This document shows positions 43,101 to 52,958 of a stretch of DNA of 64,000 nucleotides, piece after piece (positions within the stretch are counted from its first letter, which is position 1; each line of letters opens with the position of its first letter). The position numbers and the translations under genes were made by a program. Source of the DNA: Hemibagrus wyckioides (taxonomy: Eukaryota; Chordata; Actinopteri; Siluriformes; Bagridae); assembly GCF_019097595.1 (NCBI RefSeq), contig NC_080729.1:67501-131500 (forward strand), given 5' to 3'. The notes below the pieces were generated by a model, which was not told the DNA's origin, did no database searches, and saw only the letters and a list, made by a program, of their open reading frames with translations.

Positions 43101-46100
43101 ATATAGTCTATATAGCAGCTATAAACACTCGTATAGTCTATTTATCAGCTATAAACACTCATATAGTCTATATAGCAGCTATAAACACTCATATAGTCTA
43201 TATAGCAGCTATAAACACTCCTTCCCTCAGCAGTCTCTCTTTATTCTCTCTCTTCATGTTAATAAGAGAAAATCTCAGTTGTTAATGAGAAACTGTAAAG
43301 CCGTTTAATCTCATCCATCCTGAAGATGTGGAAAACTTTAAGTGTTAAGACTGAGACTGGAGATTCTTTTCCTGAGGTTCAATAAACATCTTACAGAAAA
43401 CTTCACCATGTGACGATTAACACACGTTATTAATCAGTGTTTATTATCAGTGGAGTGTGCGCTGGACACGTCCCTGTGAAAGAGCTGTTGCTATGGAAAC
43501 AATAAAGTCATTAATATAAACCTGTTCCTCATGTTAAAGCTGGAGCTCGTTCAAGAGGGTTAACATCTGGTCATCTTCTGACCAATCAGATATAAGAATT
43601 CACTGCGCTGTGGCATCAGACAGCAGACTGTCAAGATCGGATTTAAATCACCTTGTGGCTGCGTCCTGAAAGTCCTGCTGGTGATGCATCATGGGATTAT
43701 GTTGATAGTCATTGTTGTTGTTTTATTTTCTTCTACAGAAAAGTTTTTCATCAGCACAGAGGTCAGGAAGGTGGACGTGCTGAGCTTCACCAGAGGGAAC
43801 AGATTTGCAGTTTATAGGAAGAACGGAGGAATCCCTCACTCATTCAGAGAAAATGTTAAAGAAGCCATGAGCAGAGGTCCAGAGTACAGTTTACGCAGAT
43901 ACAACTGCATGGAACTTGTCATGGATCTTCTGGAAGTTGATCTGAAGGTAAATCTCATGTTTTTATACTTCATAACTTTTATTTTTAACAAACTGTCTTC
44001 ATGATGCTTTAGTTTCATTTTCCTTCTCTTTAATAAATAGCATTTTAACTGACCGGTGACTTTTTTTTCTTCAGCCGACTATTCAGGACGGGATAAAGAT
44101 TGGACTCGGCACTAAACCAAGGGGCTTCAAAGTTGTGAAGAAATTCTCAGATCATTCTTCTGGACACGTGAAGCTTGGAGATCTGTTGATCGTGGAGAGT
44201 GGGATGAGTGTAACAGGATATCACCATGCTGGGGTCTGCTGCTGTGAAAGTGGACAGGAGATCATTCACTTCACACGTAATCTCTACACCACTTTATAAA
44301 TGTCCAGATGATGATGTTTGGTGAAAATCAGCAGTGTTGGGGAAAGTGACTTTTAAAAGTAATGCATCACAATATTGCATTTAAAAAAAGTAACTAATTG
44401 CATTATTTAGTTATTTTTTATAAAAAGTAATGCGTTACTTTACTTTTGCGATACTTTTCCTTAAATTTGACCAGTAGACTCGTTCTCTTTTCATTTTATA
44501 CACACAGAAACCTATATGTGATCCATTACAAAGTAAACTCACAGTCCAAGTTAATAAAGACATTAAAGAGTTTCCTAGAGTTTCCTAAAGCTTCCTAAAG
44601 TCATTCTAAAATTAGATCAATTGGCAAATGTTTCCTTCAGGTCCGCCTCCATTTCTATACATGCCTTGTCCTAAAAGTTTGTAAAGGTTTTGCGATGGGA
44701 GAACACGGCCCCCGTCCGTTTCCCCGTCACAGAGATGTTGCTGATGATATTACAGAATGTCGGCGCCTCCACAGTGGAGAGTGGCTCCATCTCATCAACA
44801 ATAAATGCAGAAACCATTTTATTGAGTTCAGTAATTGTTGAACTAATTGTTTTGCCAGGTGATGAACTGAAATCAAGCTTATGTTGTTTAGCAGTAGGCG
44901 GGTGCAGGCGTCACCATTCAACGCTCTCACTTCACTCAGAGCTGGGCTTTACATGAAGAAGCTTTTTTTAATTTGAGTTTGTGTTTTTCGCCTGCACACA
45001 ATCTACACTTGACTATTGCCTTCTCCTTTTCTTCAGTGACTTCAAAATAATGAGAGTATTTCCAGAAACGTAAAGCTCTGACCTGCCATGCCTGTTTCTG
45101 AAGCGTGTTACGGCACACGCATGAGTGCACATGTGATGGCAATAATTTTAATTCAGTGAAGACATAACGGTTAAATAAGATTAATTTAACTGAAAAGTAA
45201 CTAGCATTAGTTTACAAAAAAAGTAACTCAAATATTAATGTGTAAATTCATAAAGTAATGCATTTCTTTACTTGTTACTTTAGTAAATTGATTACGTAAC
45301 GCACGTTACTTGTAAAGCGTTACCCCAACACTGAAAATAACACACACACACACATACACACACACACATACACACACACACATTGTCATTCCAGGACAAT
45401 ATTGGATAAATGTTATAATTGTGTTATAATTTTCATTATACTAATGTCTCCATCACTCCTCTGATCCAGTGGTCTAGACATCACACACTTCACATCACTC
45501 AAATCCTTACACTTGTCCATTTTTCCTGCTTCTAACATCAACTTTGAGGACAGAATGTTGACTTGCTGCCTAATATATCCCACCCACTAACAGGGGCCAT
45601 GATGAGGAGATCATCAGTCTTATTCACTTCACTGGTCAATGGTCATAATGTTATGGCTGACCAGTGTATATATTATATTATATTATATTATATTATATTA
45701 TATTATATTATATTATATTATATTATATTATATTATATTATATTATATTATATTATATTATATTATATTATATTATATTATATTATATTATATTATCCCC
45801 TCCCTGAACCGCCACCTTATTGTGGTGGAGGGGTTTGAGTACCCAAATGAGCCTAGGAGCCATGTTGTCAGGGGCCAAGTGCCCCTGGTAGGGTCTCCCA
45901 AGGCAAACGGGTCCTAGGTGACGGGTCAGACTAAGAGCGGTTCAAATCCCCCTTATGAAGAAAAAGAAAGCAAGGACCGTTACGTCGCCCGGATTGGCAT
46001 TACCGGGGCCCCAACCTGGAGCCAGGCCTGGGGCTGGGGCACGCAGGCGAGCGCCTGGTGGCCGAGTCTTCGCCTATGGGACTCGGCCGGGCATAGCCCG

Positions 46101-49100
46101 AAAGAGCGACGTGGGCCCGTCTTCCCGTAGGCCCACCACCCGCAGGAGGGAGCATAAGGGGCTGGTGCAATGTGTTTTGGGTAGCAGTCATGGGCAGGGG
46201 CCTAGACGACCCAAACCCTGGTTAAAGAATCTGGCTCTTGAGACATGGAATGTCACTTCACTGGGGGGGAAGGAGCCTGAGCTGGTGGGGGAGGCTGAGT
46301 GGTACCGGCTAGAGATAGTCAGGCTCGCCTCCACGCACAGCCTGGGCTCTGGAACCCAACTCCAGGAGAGAGGTTGGACCCTCTACTACTCTGGAGTACC
46401 TCATGGTGAGAGGCAGCGGGCTGGGGTGGGCTTGCTTATAGCCCCCGAGCTCAGCCGCCATGTGTTGGAGTTTTCCCAAGTAAATGAGAGGGTGGTTTCC
46501 CTGCGTCTTCGGGTGGGGGATAGGGGCCTCACTGTTGTTTCGGCTTATGGGCCGAACAGCAGTGTGGAGTACCCAACCTTCTTGGAGACCCTACGAGGGG
46601 TGCTGAAAGGTTCCCCGACTGGGGACTTCATAGTTATACTGGGGGACTTCAACGCCCATGTGGGTAATGACAGTGTTACCTGGAGGGGCGTGATTGGGAG
46701 GAACGGCCTCCCTGATCTGAACTCAAGTGGTCTTCTGTTATTGGACTTCTGTGCTAGTCACAGTCTGTCCATAATGAACACCATGTTCAAGCATAAGGGT
46801 GTCCATCAGTACACGTGGTACCAGGACACCTTAGGCCGGAGGTCGATGATCGACTTTGTGGTCGTGTCATCTGACCTTCGGTCATATGTCTTGGACACTA
46901 GGGTGAAGAGAGGGGCTGAGCTGTCAACTGATCACCACCTGGTGGTGAGTTGGATCTGCTTGCAGAGGAGGATGCCGGACAGACTTGGCAGACCCAAACG
47001 TATTGTGGGGGTCTGTTGGGAACGTCTGGCTGAACCCTCTGTTAGGGAGGTCTTCAACTCCCACCTCCGGGAGAGTTTCGACAAGATTCCAAGGGAGGTT
47101 GGGGACATTGAGTCTGAGTGGACCATGTTCTCCTCCTCCATTGTTGACACAGCTACCAGGAGCTGTGGCCGTAAGGTCTCTGGTGCCTGTCGTGGCAGCA
47201 ATCCCCGAACCCAGTGGTGGACACTGGAAGTAAGGGATGCTGTCAAGAAAGAGAAGAAAGAAAAAAAAAATAGGACTCTGAAGAAAGAGTCCTATCGAGC
47301 CTGGTTGGCTCGTGGGACTCCGGAGGCAGCTGATGAGTACCGGCAGGCCAAGCGAGCTGCAGCCCGGGTGGTTGTGGAAGCAAAAACTCGGGTCTGGGAG
47401 GAGTTCGGGGAGGCCATGGAGAAGGACTATTGGTCGGCCTCGGGGAAATTCTGGCAGACTGTCCGGCGCCTCAGAAGGGGTAAGCAGCACTGTGTATGGT
47501 GCTGGTGGAGAGTTGCTGACCTTGACTGGGGATATTGTCGGAAGGTGGAAGGAATACTTCAAGGATCTCCTCAATCCTACTGACACACCTTCCATAGAGG
47601 AAGCAGAGGCTGAGGACTCAGAGGTAGATTCATCCATTACCCAAGCTGAGGTAGTCCAGCAGCTCCTTGGTGGCAAGGCGCAGGGAGTAGATGAGATTCG
47701 CCCTGAGTACCTTAAGTCTCTGGATGTTGTGGGGCTGTCTTGGCTGACATGTCTCTGCAACATAGCGTGGCAGTCAGGGACAGTGCCTCTGGACTGGGCG
47801 ACCGGGGTGGTGCTCCCTCTTTTTAAGAAGGGGGATCGGAGGGTGTGTTCCAACTATAGGCGGATCACACTCCTCAGCCTCCCAGGGAAAGTCTATTCCA
47901 GGGTACTGGAGAGGATAGTCCATCCTTTAGTCGAACCAGGGATTCAGGAGGAACAATGCGGGTTTGTCCTAGTCGTGGGACACTGGACCAGCTCTATATC
48001 CTTCACAGGGTGCTTGAGGGTTCATGGGAGTTTGCCCAATCAGTCCACATGTGTTTTGTGGACATGGAGAAGGCATTCAACCGAGTCCCTCGTGGCATCC
48101 TGTGGGAGGTGCTCTGGGAGTATGGGGTCCGTGGCCCTCTGTTAAGGGCTGTTCGGTCTTTGTATGACCGAAGCAGGAGCTTGGTTCCCATTGTCGGCTG
48201 TAATTCTGATCTGTTCCCAGTGCATGTTGGACTCCGGCAGGGTTGTCCTTTGTCACCGGTTCTGTTCGTTATTTTTATGGACAGAATTTCTAGGCGCAGC
48301 CAGGTGGTGGAGGGAGTCCGGTTTGGGGATCATTGGCTTTTTGCAGATGACGTTGTCCTGACTCCTTCGAGCCAGGACTTACAGCATGCGCTGGGGCAGT
48401 TCGCAGCCGAGTGCGAAGCGGCTGGGATGAGGATCAGCACCTCCAAATCTGTGGCCATGGTTCTCGACCGGAAAAAGGTGGTTTGTTTCCTCCAGGTTGG
48501 AGGGGTGTTCCTTCCTCAAGTGGAGGAGTTTAAGTATCTCGGGGTTTTGTTTACAAGTGAGGGAAGGATGGAGCGTGAGATTGACAGACGGATTGGTGCA
48601 GCGGCAGCAGCAATGCGGTCTATGTACCAGTCTGTTGTGGTGAAGAAGGAGCTGAGCCGAAAGGCGAAGCTCTCGATTTACCAGTCAATCTACGTTCCTA
48701 CTCTTACTTATGGTCATGAGCTTTGGGTCATGACCTAAAGGACAAGATCCCGGATACAGGCGGCCGAAATGAGTTTTCTTCATAAGATGGCGGGGCGTTC
48801 CCTTAGAGATAGGGTACGGAGCTCTGTCACCCAGGAGGAGCTCGGAGTAGAGCCGCTGCTCCTCCACATCGAAAGGAGCCAGTTGAGGTGGCTTGGGCAT
48901 CTTTTTCGGATGCCTCCTGGACGTCTCCCAGGGGAGGTGTTCCGGGCATGCCCAACCGGGAAGAGACCCCGGGGAAGACCCAGGACACGCTGGAGGGACT
49001 ATGTCTCTCGGCTGACCTGGGAACGCCTTGGAATTCCCCCGGATGACCTGGAGGAAGTGGCTAGGGAGAAGGAAGTCTGGGCATCCCTGCTTAGACTGCT

Positions 49101-49841
49101 GCCCCCACGACCCGGCTACGGATAAGCGGGAGACAATGAATGAATGAATATTATATTATATTATATTATATTATATTATATTATATTATATTATATTATA
49201 TTATATTACATTACATTACATTATATTACATTATATTACATTATATTATATTATATTATATTATATTATATTATATTATATTATATTAATTATATTATAT
49301 TATATTATATTATATTATATTATATTATATTATATTAATTATATTATATTATATTATATTATATTATATTGTGATTTCTTTTCTTCAGCATTTTATCCCG
49401 GATCCTTTGGGCTCAGTGCAGCAGTGTCCTCCGTGTCCACTTCCTGTCCAGGTCTCGTCAGTAAAGTGAACATTAAAGGCTTCACACACAGCAAATTCGC
49501 GGTTTATAGGAAGAAGACAGGAATCTCAGACTCGTTCCAGAGAAGAGTCGCTGAAGCGATGAAACAAAGCCCAAAATATCAGCTGTTAAATTATAACTGC
49601 ATTCACTTTGCCCTGGAGCTCTACTACGGAGATTTAGAGGCAAGAAACTCAACTCATGTGATTTACTGCATCCACACACTGACCGATTAATATACTATAG
49701 ACTCATATCAAATATCATTCTAATATTCTCTAGATTAATAATATATTAATAAATATTATATTTCTTTCACAGGTCAAAGACAGAAACGTGGAAGATCTAA
49801 TGAAACTGTTATTTGACGATTTTGAAGGAATTCAGGTCTGA
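36937..49841 (+). CDS. Tandem LRAT/PLAAT-like domain protein (spliced gene, five solid exons)
   Basis: Join 36937-37126, 43739-43947, 44075-44276, 49389-49639, 49773-49841; 921 coding bases from 36937, or 300 residues from the first ATG at 36955 (three ATG codons in a row). All four junctions keep phase. Two homologous domains each use two exons. Domain B has the full LRAT/NlpC-like layout: GDLLIV, HHAG, IIHFT, then [13 protein letters not shown], matching the H, H and NCxHF boxes of lecithin retinol acyltransferase and PLAAT phospholipase/acyltransferases. Domain A aligns (GDVFIV, DAGVYC, VIRLK, YNCMELV) but lacks both histidines. Known for the family: thiol acyl transfer from phospholipids at membranes. 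Inferred: B may be active while A is structural or regulatory. No C-terminal membrane anchor is seen, unlike typical PLAATs. The substrate is unknown. Confidence 0.83.
37382..43222. repeat. 5.8 kb minisatellite of 30-bp units inside intron 1
   Basis: Unit ACTCATATAGTCTATATAG + CAGCTATAAAC, about 195 copies, with common variants (CCTACAG, CGTATAG, TTGTATAG, GCTGAAAAC). It fills almost 90% of the 6.6 kb intron between the two exons of domain A. The 30-bp length is a multiple of three and the unit lacks stops in several frames on both strands, which explains many long Tyr/Ser-rich frames. The core ATAGC-A-GCTAT is an inverted repeat with hairpin potential. Confidence 0.97.
43223..43738. other. 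End of intron 1, unique sequence
   Basis: About 500 bp of non-repeat intron between the 30-bp array and the exon at 43739. The acceptor tract TTTTATTTTCTTCTACAG is at its end. Nothing else recognised. Confidence 0.7.
43739..43947 (+). CDS. Exon encoding second half of LRAT-like domain A
   Basis: Phase-1 entry (A+AA gives Lys), phase-0 exit with donor GTAAAT. Encodes [48 protein letters not shown]. The active-site Cys equivalent is retained (TGC at 43906-43908), but the following CxHF box reads CMEL. Close sequence relation to exon 49389-49639 shows an internal domain duplication. Confidence 0.87.
44075..44276 (+). CDS. Exon encoding first half of LRAT-like domain B with both His
   Basis: Acceptor TTTTTTTTCTTCAG, donor GTAATC, phase 0 to phase 1. 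Encodes [20 protein letters not shown], then [20 protein letters not shown]. His codons at 44222-44227 (HH) and 44267-44269 (IHF) match the two family histidines. Intron 2, before it, is only 127 bp. Confidence 0.87.
44332..45333 (-). mobile_element. hAT-family DNA transposon, internally deleted, in intron 3
   Basis: Ends are inverted repeats CAGTGTTGGGG / CCCCAACACTG. The flanks AAAATCAG and AAAATAAC match at 6 of 8 positions, fitting an old 8-bp hAT target duplication. The 1.0 kb element carries minus-strand transposase remnants (separate entry). Far too short for a full transposase, so non-autonomous. Confidence 0.85.
44671..45142 (-). pseudogene. hAT transposase N-terminal fragment (BED finger plus start of catalytic region)
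   Basis: Minus-strand peptides in two frames: a BED-type zinc-finger start ([23 protein letters not shown]), then after a shift [19 protein letters not shown] and [19 protein letters not shown], ending [10 protein letters not shown] and a stop at 44671-44673. This order is typical of the beginning of hAT transposases. The rest of the catalytic domain is missing. Confidence 0.75.
45340..45665. other. Intron 3 sequence with short (AC)n
   Basis: AC runs at about 45342-45381, then unique intronic sequence before the ATATT microsatellite. No exon seen. Confidence 0.6.
45666..45796. repeat. (ATATT)n microsatellite, left of LINE
   Basis: Perfect pentanucleotide run. The same motif resumes at 49149 on the far side of the LINE, so the LINE most likely inserted into one array. 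Confidence 0.95.
45797..49148 (+). mobile_element. Near full-length non-LTR retrotransposon (LINE) with APE endonuclease and RT, inactive
   Basis: The 5' end starts CCCCTCCCTGAACCGCC with a short CCACC/GGTGG stem. The 3' end, GATAAGCGGGAGACAATGAA, has a few TGAA units as tail. One long ORF encodes endonuclease, RT and a C-terminal region. The 3.35 kb length and intact ends suggest a near-complete copy. It carries two frameshifts and a premature stop. The exact LINE clade is left open; the protein is of the kind often annotated as an RT-domain protein throughout fish genomes. Confidence 0.9.
45955..49125 (+). pseudogene. LINE ORF: APE endonuclease - reverse transcriptase, frameshifted
   Basis: Frame 1 from 45955 ([11 protein letters not shown]) to about 47490 gives the endonuclease: [52 protein letters not shown], which are the metal-binding and catalytic APE motifs. 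From about 47490 to 47960 the sense frame shifts ([36 protein letters not shown]), then returns to frame 1 for the RT palm ([31 protein letters not shown]). TAA at 48736-48738 interrupts it, and the same frame resumes to 49125 with the C-terminal segment ([20 protein letters not shown]). Catalytic FADD is present, but the breaks make the copy inactive. Known function of the family: target-primed reverse transcription. Confidence 0.9.
49149..49370. repeat. (ATATT)n microsatellite, right of LINE
   Basis: Pentanucleotide run with a few ACATT and AATTA variants. It ends about 18 bp before the exon 4 splice acceptor. Confidence 0.95.
49389..49639 (+). CDS. Exon encoding catalytic half of LRAT-like domain B
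   Basis: Acceptor TTTCTTTTCTTCAG directly after the ATATT array; phase-1 entry, phase-0 exit. Encodes [48 protein letters not shown]. The Cys at 49598-49600 lies in the family's NCxHF box. The donor reads GAG|GCAAGA, a GC-AG intron. Confidence 0.88.
49773..49841 (+). CDS. Last exon of the LRAT-like gene
   Basis: Acceptor TTTCTTTCACAG, phase 0, encodes [20 protein letters not shown] then QV and TGA at 49839-49841. Acidic tail with no transmembrane helix. CAG|GTCTGA at its end could also act as a donor, so an alternative continuation cannot be excluded. Confidence 0.75.
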   Translation, partial: VKDRNVEDLMKLLFDDFEGIQV

Positions 49842-49852
49842 TTATCTGACTC

Positions 49853-49891
<39 letters not shown>

Positions 49892-49892
<1 letters not shown>

Positions 49893-50926
49893 AGAGGTAA
49901 CGAAGTACCTTTACTTGAGTACTGTACTTAAGTACACTTTCTGAGTATCTGTACTTTACTTGAGTATTATTTTTTCTGGAACCCTGTGACTTTAACTTCA
50001 CTCCATCTGAAAGATAAATATTGTACTTTTTACTCCACTACATTTCTGTCCAGGTCACTGAGTAGAAAGTATTTACGTTAATCAGAGGATGATTTTCTTT
50101 CACTCTTGTAGCGTCATGTGTCGTGAAGTTCAGTGGTTTTCATTTTTTGAACTCTGATCAATTGTTGACAAAATGGAAGATCATCAGCGCAGTGCAGCGT
50201 CCATGTCCATACTGAGACAGAATGTTCCAGTTTTTAGAAAAGAGTAAAGATTCTTTTCCTTTTAAAGGTTTGCTATGTTTCCCGAAAACAAACCACATCA
50301 CAGTCTACAGAAACTCTCCAACCTGCGGAAGCATATTGAGGTATTTATACTTTTAATTTCTGGTAAAAGCTTGAAATGGATATTGCCTGTGCCATGAAGT
50401 ATGTATGGGAAGGAAATTGTTTTTGTTTATATATTTGTTTGCCTAGTTGCCATAGCTTTGCATATACACCACCAACACATTGGTAATGATGTTAGTTAAC
50501 ACGTAAAACGTATGCCGCGTCCAAATTCTCATACTATCTGTACTAAATAGTATTCGAAAATAGAATTAGTATGCCCCAAATTGAACAATGCAAAAATTCC
50601 CGGATGGTCTACTACTTCCAGGAGAAATTGGAAGTGCAGAACGATGCACACTCTAACTGGTAATATTACCCACAATGCATTGCACGCAGGAATATATACA
50701 TTTTATATATAATTATTTATATATATAAAATATGAATAGTAAATTATATTGGACAAATAAGAATGAATAAAATGTGAAATGCTTTGTTTATGATGAGTGT
50801 GTGTAGCTACATTTACTTTTTATACTTAACTACTTTAAAAACAAGAACTTCTGTACTTTTACTCATGTTTGACCAGGAGTATCTGTACTTTTACTCAAGT
50901 AAGGAAGTTGTGTACTTTGTCAGCCA
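49892..50926. mobile_element. hAT-like non-autonomous element in the 3' flank
   Basis: The left end CAGAGGTAACGAAGTAC, with ACTTGAGTA repeats, mirrors the right end (TTACTCAAGTAAGG, GTACTTTGTCAGCC), the ACTTGAGTAAAAGTAC pattern common in fish hAT derivatives. It lies inside a CA run, so the target duplication cannot be told from the repeat. An apparent second insertion, about 50515-50690 (CATACTATCTGTACTAAATA ... CCCACAATGCATTGC), looks like a nested Harbinger-type MITE. No transposase seen. Confidence 0.65.
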
Positions 50927-51041
50927 CACACACACACACCTCTGATTCAACTGTAGCATGTTAGCATCTAAGCTGAATGCTCTTAAAGCCTAAAACGTGT
51001 TGAAATGTGTGTGTGTGAAGAGGAGCAGCATCTCATCACGG

Positions 51042-51047
51042 AATAAA
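51042..51047 (+). promoter_or_regulatory. Candidate polyadenylation signal AATAAA for the LRAT-like gene
   Basis: Canonical hexamer downstream of the stop, after the hAT-like insertion, followed by a GT-rich stretch (GTTGTTGTCGTGTTTT). A further AATAAATAAA lies near 51196. Confidence 0.4.
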
Positions 51048-51210
51048 GTTGTTGTCGTGTTTTAGGGAAGATGGTGAGATGTTGCTGATGTTGGACACAC
51101 AGATGTTGCTTGCTGGACACACAGAGGAGTGGACAGTCTGCTGATGGATGATTTTTGTGTTATGATGTAATTATTAGAGATGAACTGAGTTGTGAATAAA
51201 TAAATCCAGC

Positions 51211-52074
51211 TAAAACACAGACTTTTATTGCATTGTTCCAGAAAGGTCAGTAATGAAAGTTAAAACATTTTATTCTGATTTATTTATTATAATCATTATT
51301 GTTTCTGCAGTTATTTAACTCATCATTTATTATTGATTTAGAGAATAAAACTTCTTGTAAAAATAAAAAATGTATGCAGATAAACACCAGAACAAATCAC
51401 AATAATACAGACGAGTGTGTTATACAGATTTAAGTCATAATAAAGGCGGCTCAGATTCCTTTAAATCTCAAAATATTAAATTATTACCTGGGAGTGTGTT
51501 TTTATACCTCACTGCTATAGAAACAAGTTATTCTGGACTTTAACTGAAATATTTTCAGATTAAAATGAGTGAAGATTAAAAACAAAACAGTTTTAAAGTT
51601 AGAAAATGTCTTTTAATGAAAAATACACGTGAACTTCACAAATAACAGGTTTCTAACAATTCCACACAAAAACCCTGTAAATATTTCCCTGAAGGTAAAA
51701 GCACAAAAAACAAACAATAATAAACACAATCAATAAACAAACAATAACCACAAATGTGACCTGATTCCAGATAATTTCATAATGTTCAGGATTAATATCT
51801 GATAAAAGATCAGTGGAATCCAAAACACACACACACACACAAACACAAACACCTGAGTTAGAGTGAAATCAAGTCTATTTTCCTGATGAACACCACACAC
51901 ACACACACACACACACACAATGCTAAACTGGAGGCTATGTGGTTAGCTACATTAGCATGTAGGTCTCAGCTGATGGACTTCAGTCAGTAAAACTGTGAAC
52001 ATGTGAAGGTTTTGTTATTGCCGTACATCAGGTTACCGCACGGTGAATTCTTTTATTATATCCCAGCTTTTTGG
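51211..52074. other. Intergenic or 3' UTR sequence between convergent genes
   Basis: A/T-rich; CA runs at 51829-51840 and 51895-51919. Minus-strand AATAAA hexamers (TTTATT on plus) near 51222 and 52052 could end the rhomboid transcript. No other gene seen. Confidence 0.4.
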
Positions 52075-52077
52075 AAG

Positions 52078-52230
52078 ATGGGGTCAGAGTGCAGGGTCAG
52101 TCATAGTACAGCACCCCCTGGAGTACAGAGGGTTAAGGGCCTCACTCAGGGGCCAAGCAGGGGCAGCTTGGTGGTGCTGGGGATTGAACCCTGATCTTCT
52201 GATCAACAACCAAGAGCCTTAACCTCATCA
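52078..52230 (-). mobile_element. tRNA-derived SINE
   Basis: On the minus strand the sequence reads GGTTAAGGCTCTTGGTTG, then GGGTTCAATCCCCAGCACC, which contains a pol III B-box (GTTCAATCC), followed by CACCAAGCTGCC and GCCCTTAACCCTC. This matches a SINE common in fish. Probably in the 3' UTR or just beyond the rhomboid gene. Confidence 0.7.
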
Positions 52231-52289
52231 CATTCAGTCATACACCAAGACCTCCAAGTGCTTCTGTCTGGCTGTGTCCCAAACCACAC

Positions 52290-52307
52290 ACTAGTGCACT
52301 AAAATGT

Positions 52308-52376
<69 letters not shown>

Positions 52377-52423
52377 CACACTTTAGTGCACTAGTAATAA
52401 TATAATAATACATAATAATAATA

Positions 52424-52461
<38 letters not shown>
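52290..52461. repeat. Long imperfect palindrome with (ATT)n arms
   Basis: ACTAGTGCACTAAAATGTGT plus an ATT run (52290-52341) is mirrored by an AAT run plus GCACACTTTAGTGCACTAGT (52345-52395), giving about 52-bp arms, a 3-base centre and two mismatches outside the trinucleotide run. A second (ATA)n/(TTA)n palindrome follows to 52461. Likely a small DNA element or a cruciform-prone repeat. Confidence 0.85.
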
Positions 52462-52463
<2 letters not shown>

Positions 52464-52958
52464 CCTGCTCTCTGATTGGTGGATCAGGTGTTGATTAATT
52501 CTCTCTAACAGCAGCTCTGACAGTAGTGCAGCTTTATATTAATGTACTCACTCTGATACCTTATTGTTTCCATAGCAACAGGGACATGTACAGCATACAC
52601 ACTCCACACACACGGACTAGACAAATGTATGTAATGGTTGACTTTATGAAAAATTAAATTAAAAAACCTTTGTAAAAACCTTTAAAACCCCTGAAAAAAT
52701 TCTATATAAAATCTAAAGCACCGTAAATAACGTCAGGTTTTCCTGTAAAATGAAATATTAAATATTAAAAAACTGGCTAAAGTTCCACGCGGTCCTCATG
52801 TCCTGTAACAAGCCTGAAATCTCAAATGACATTAATGTGAAGGTTTTGTTCTTCCAGTCTTTAATTTCTCAGCGTTTGACCTAAGGATCTGCGTGAACAC
52901 TCGGTTCCTGACTGAGGGTCAGACACCGCGAGGTTTCCGTCTCGGCTCCAGTGCTCCA
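52462..52958 (-). other. Probable 3' UTR of the rhomboid gene
   Basis: Unique sequence directly downstream of the stop at 52959. No other coding signal. Confidence 0.45.

Larger units (their letters stand above)
49842..51210. other. 3' flank / probable 3' UTR of LRAT-like gene
   Basis: A (CA)n run at about 49859-49890, then an hAT-type insertion, then unique sequence with AATAAA at 51042-51047. Without the insertion, that signal would lie about 160 bp after the stop codon. Confidence 0.5.

Noticed and set aside
37468..43308. Long Tyr/Ser/Cys-rich and Ile/Asn/Ala-rich frames on both strands
   Set aside because: The 30-bp unit is a multiple of three and stop-free in several frames; it lies in an intron of a well-supported gene.
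44690..44956. Plus-strand 88-codon frame
   Set aside because: Antisense shadow of the hAT transposase fragment on the minus strand.
52078..52230. Functional tRNA gene
   Set aside because: A B-box is present but the sequence does not fold as a complete tRNA and matches a dispersed SINE pattern.
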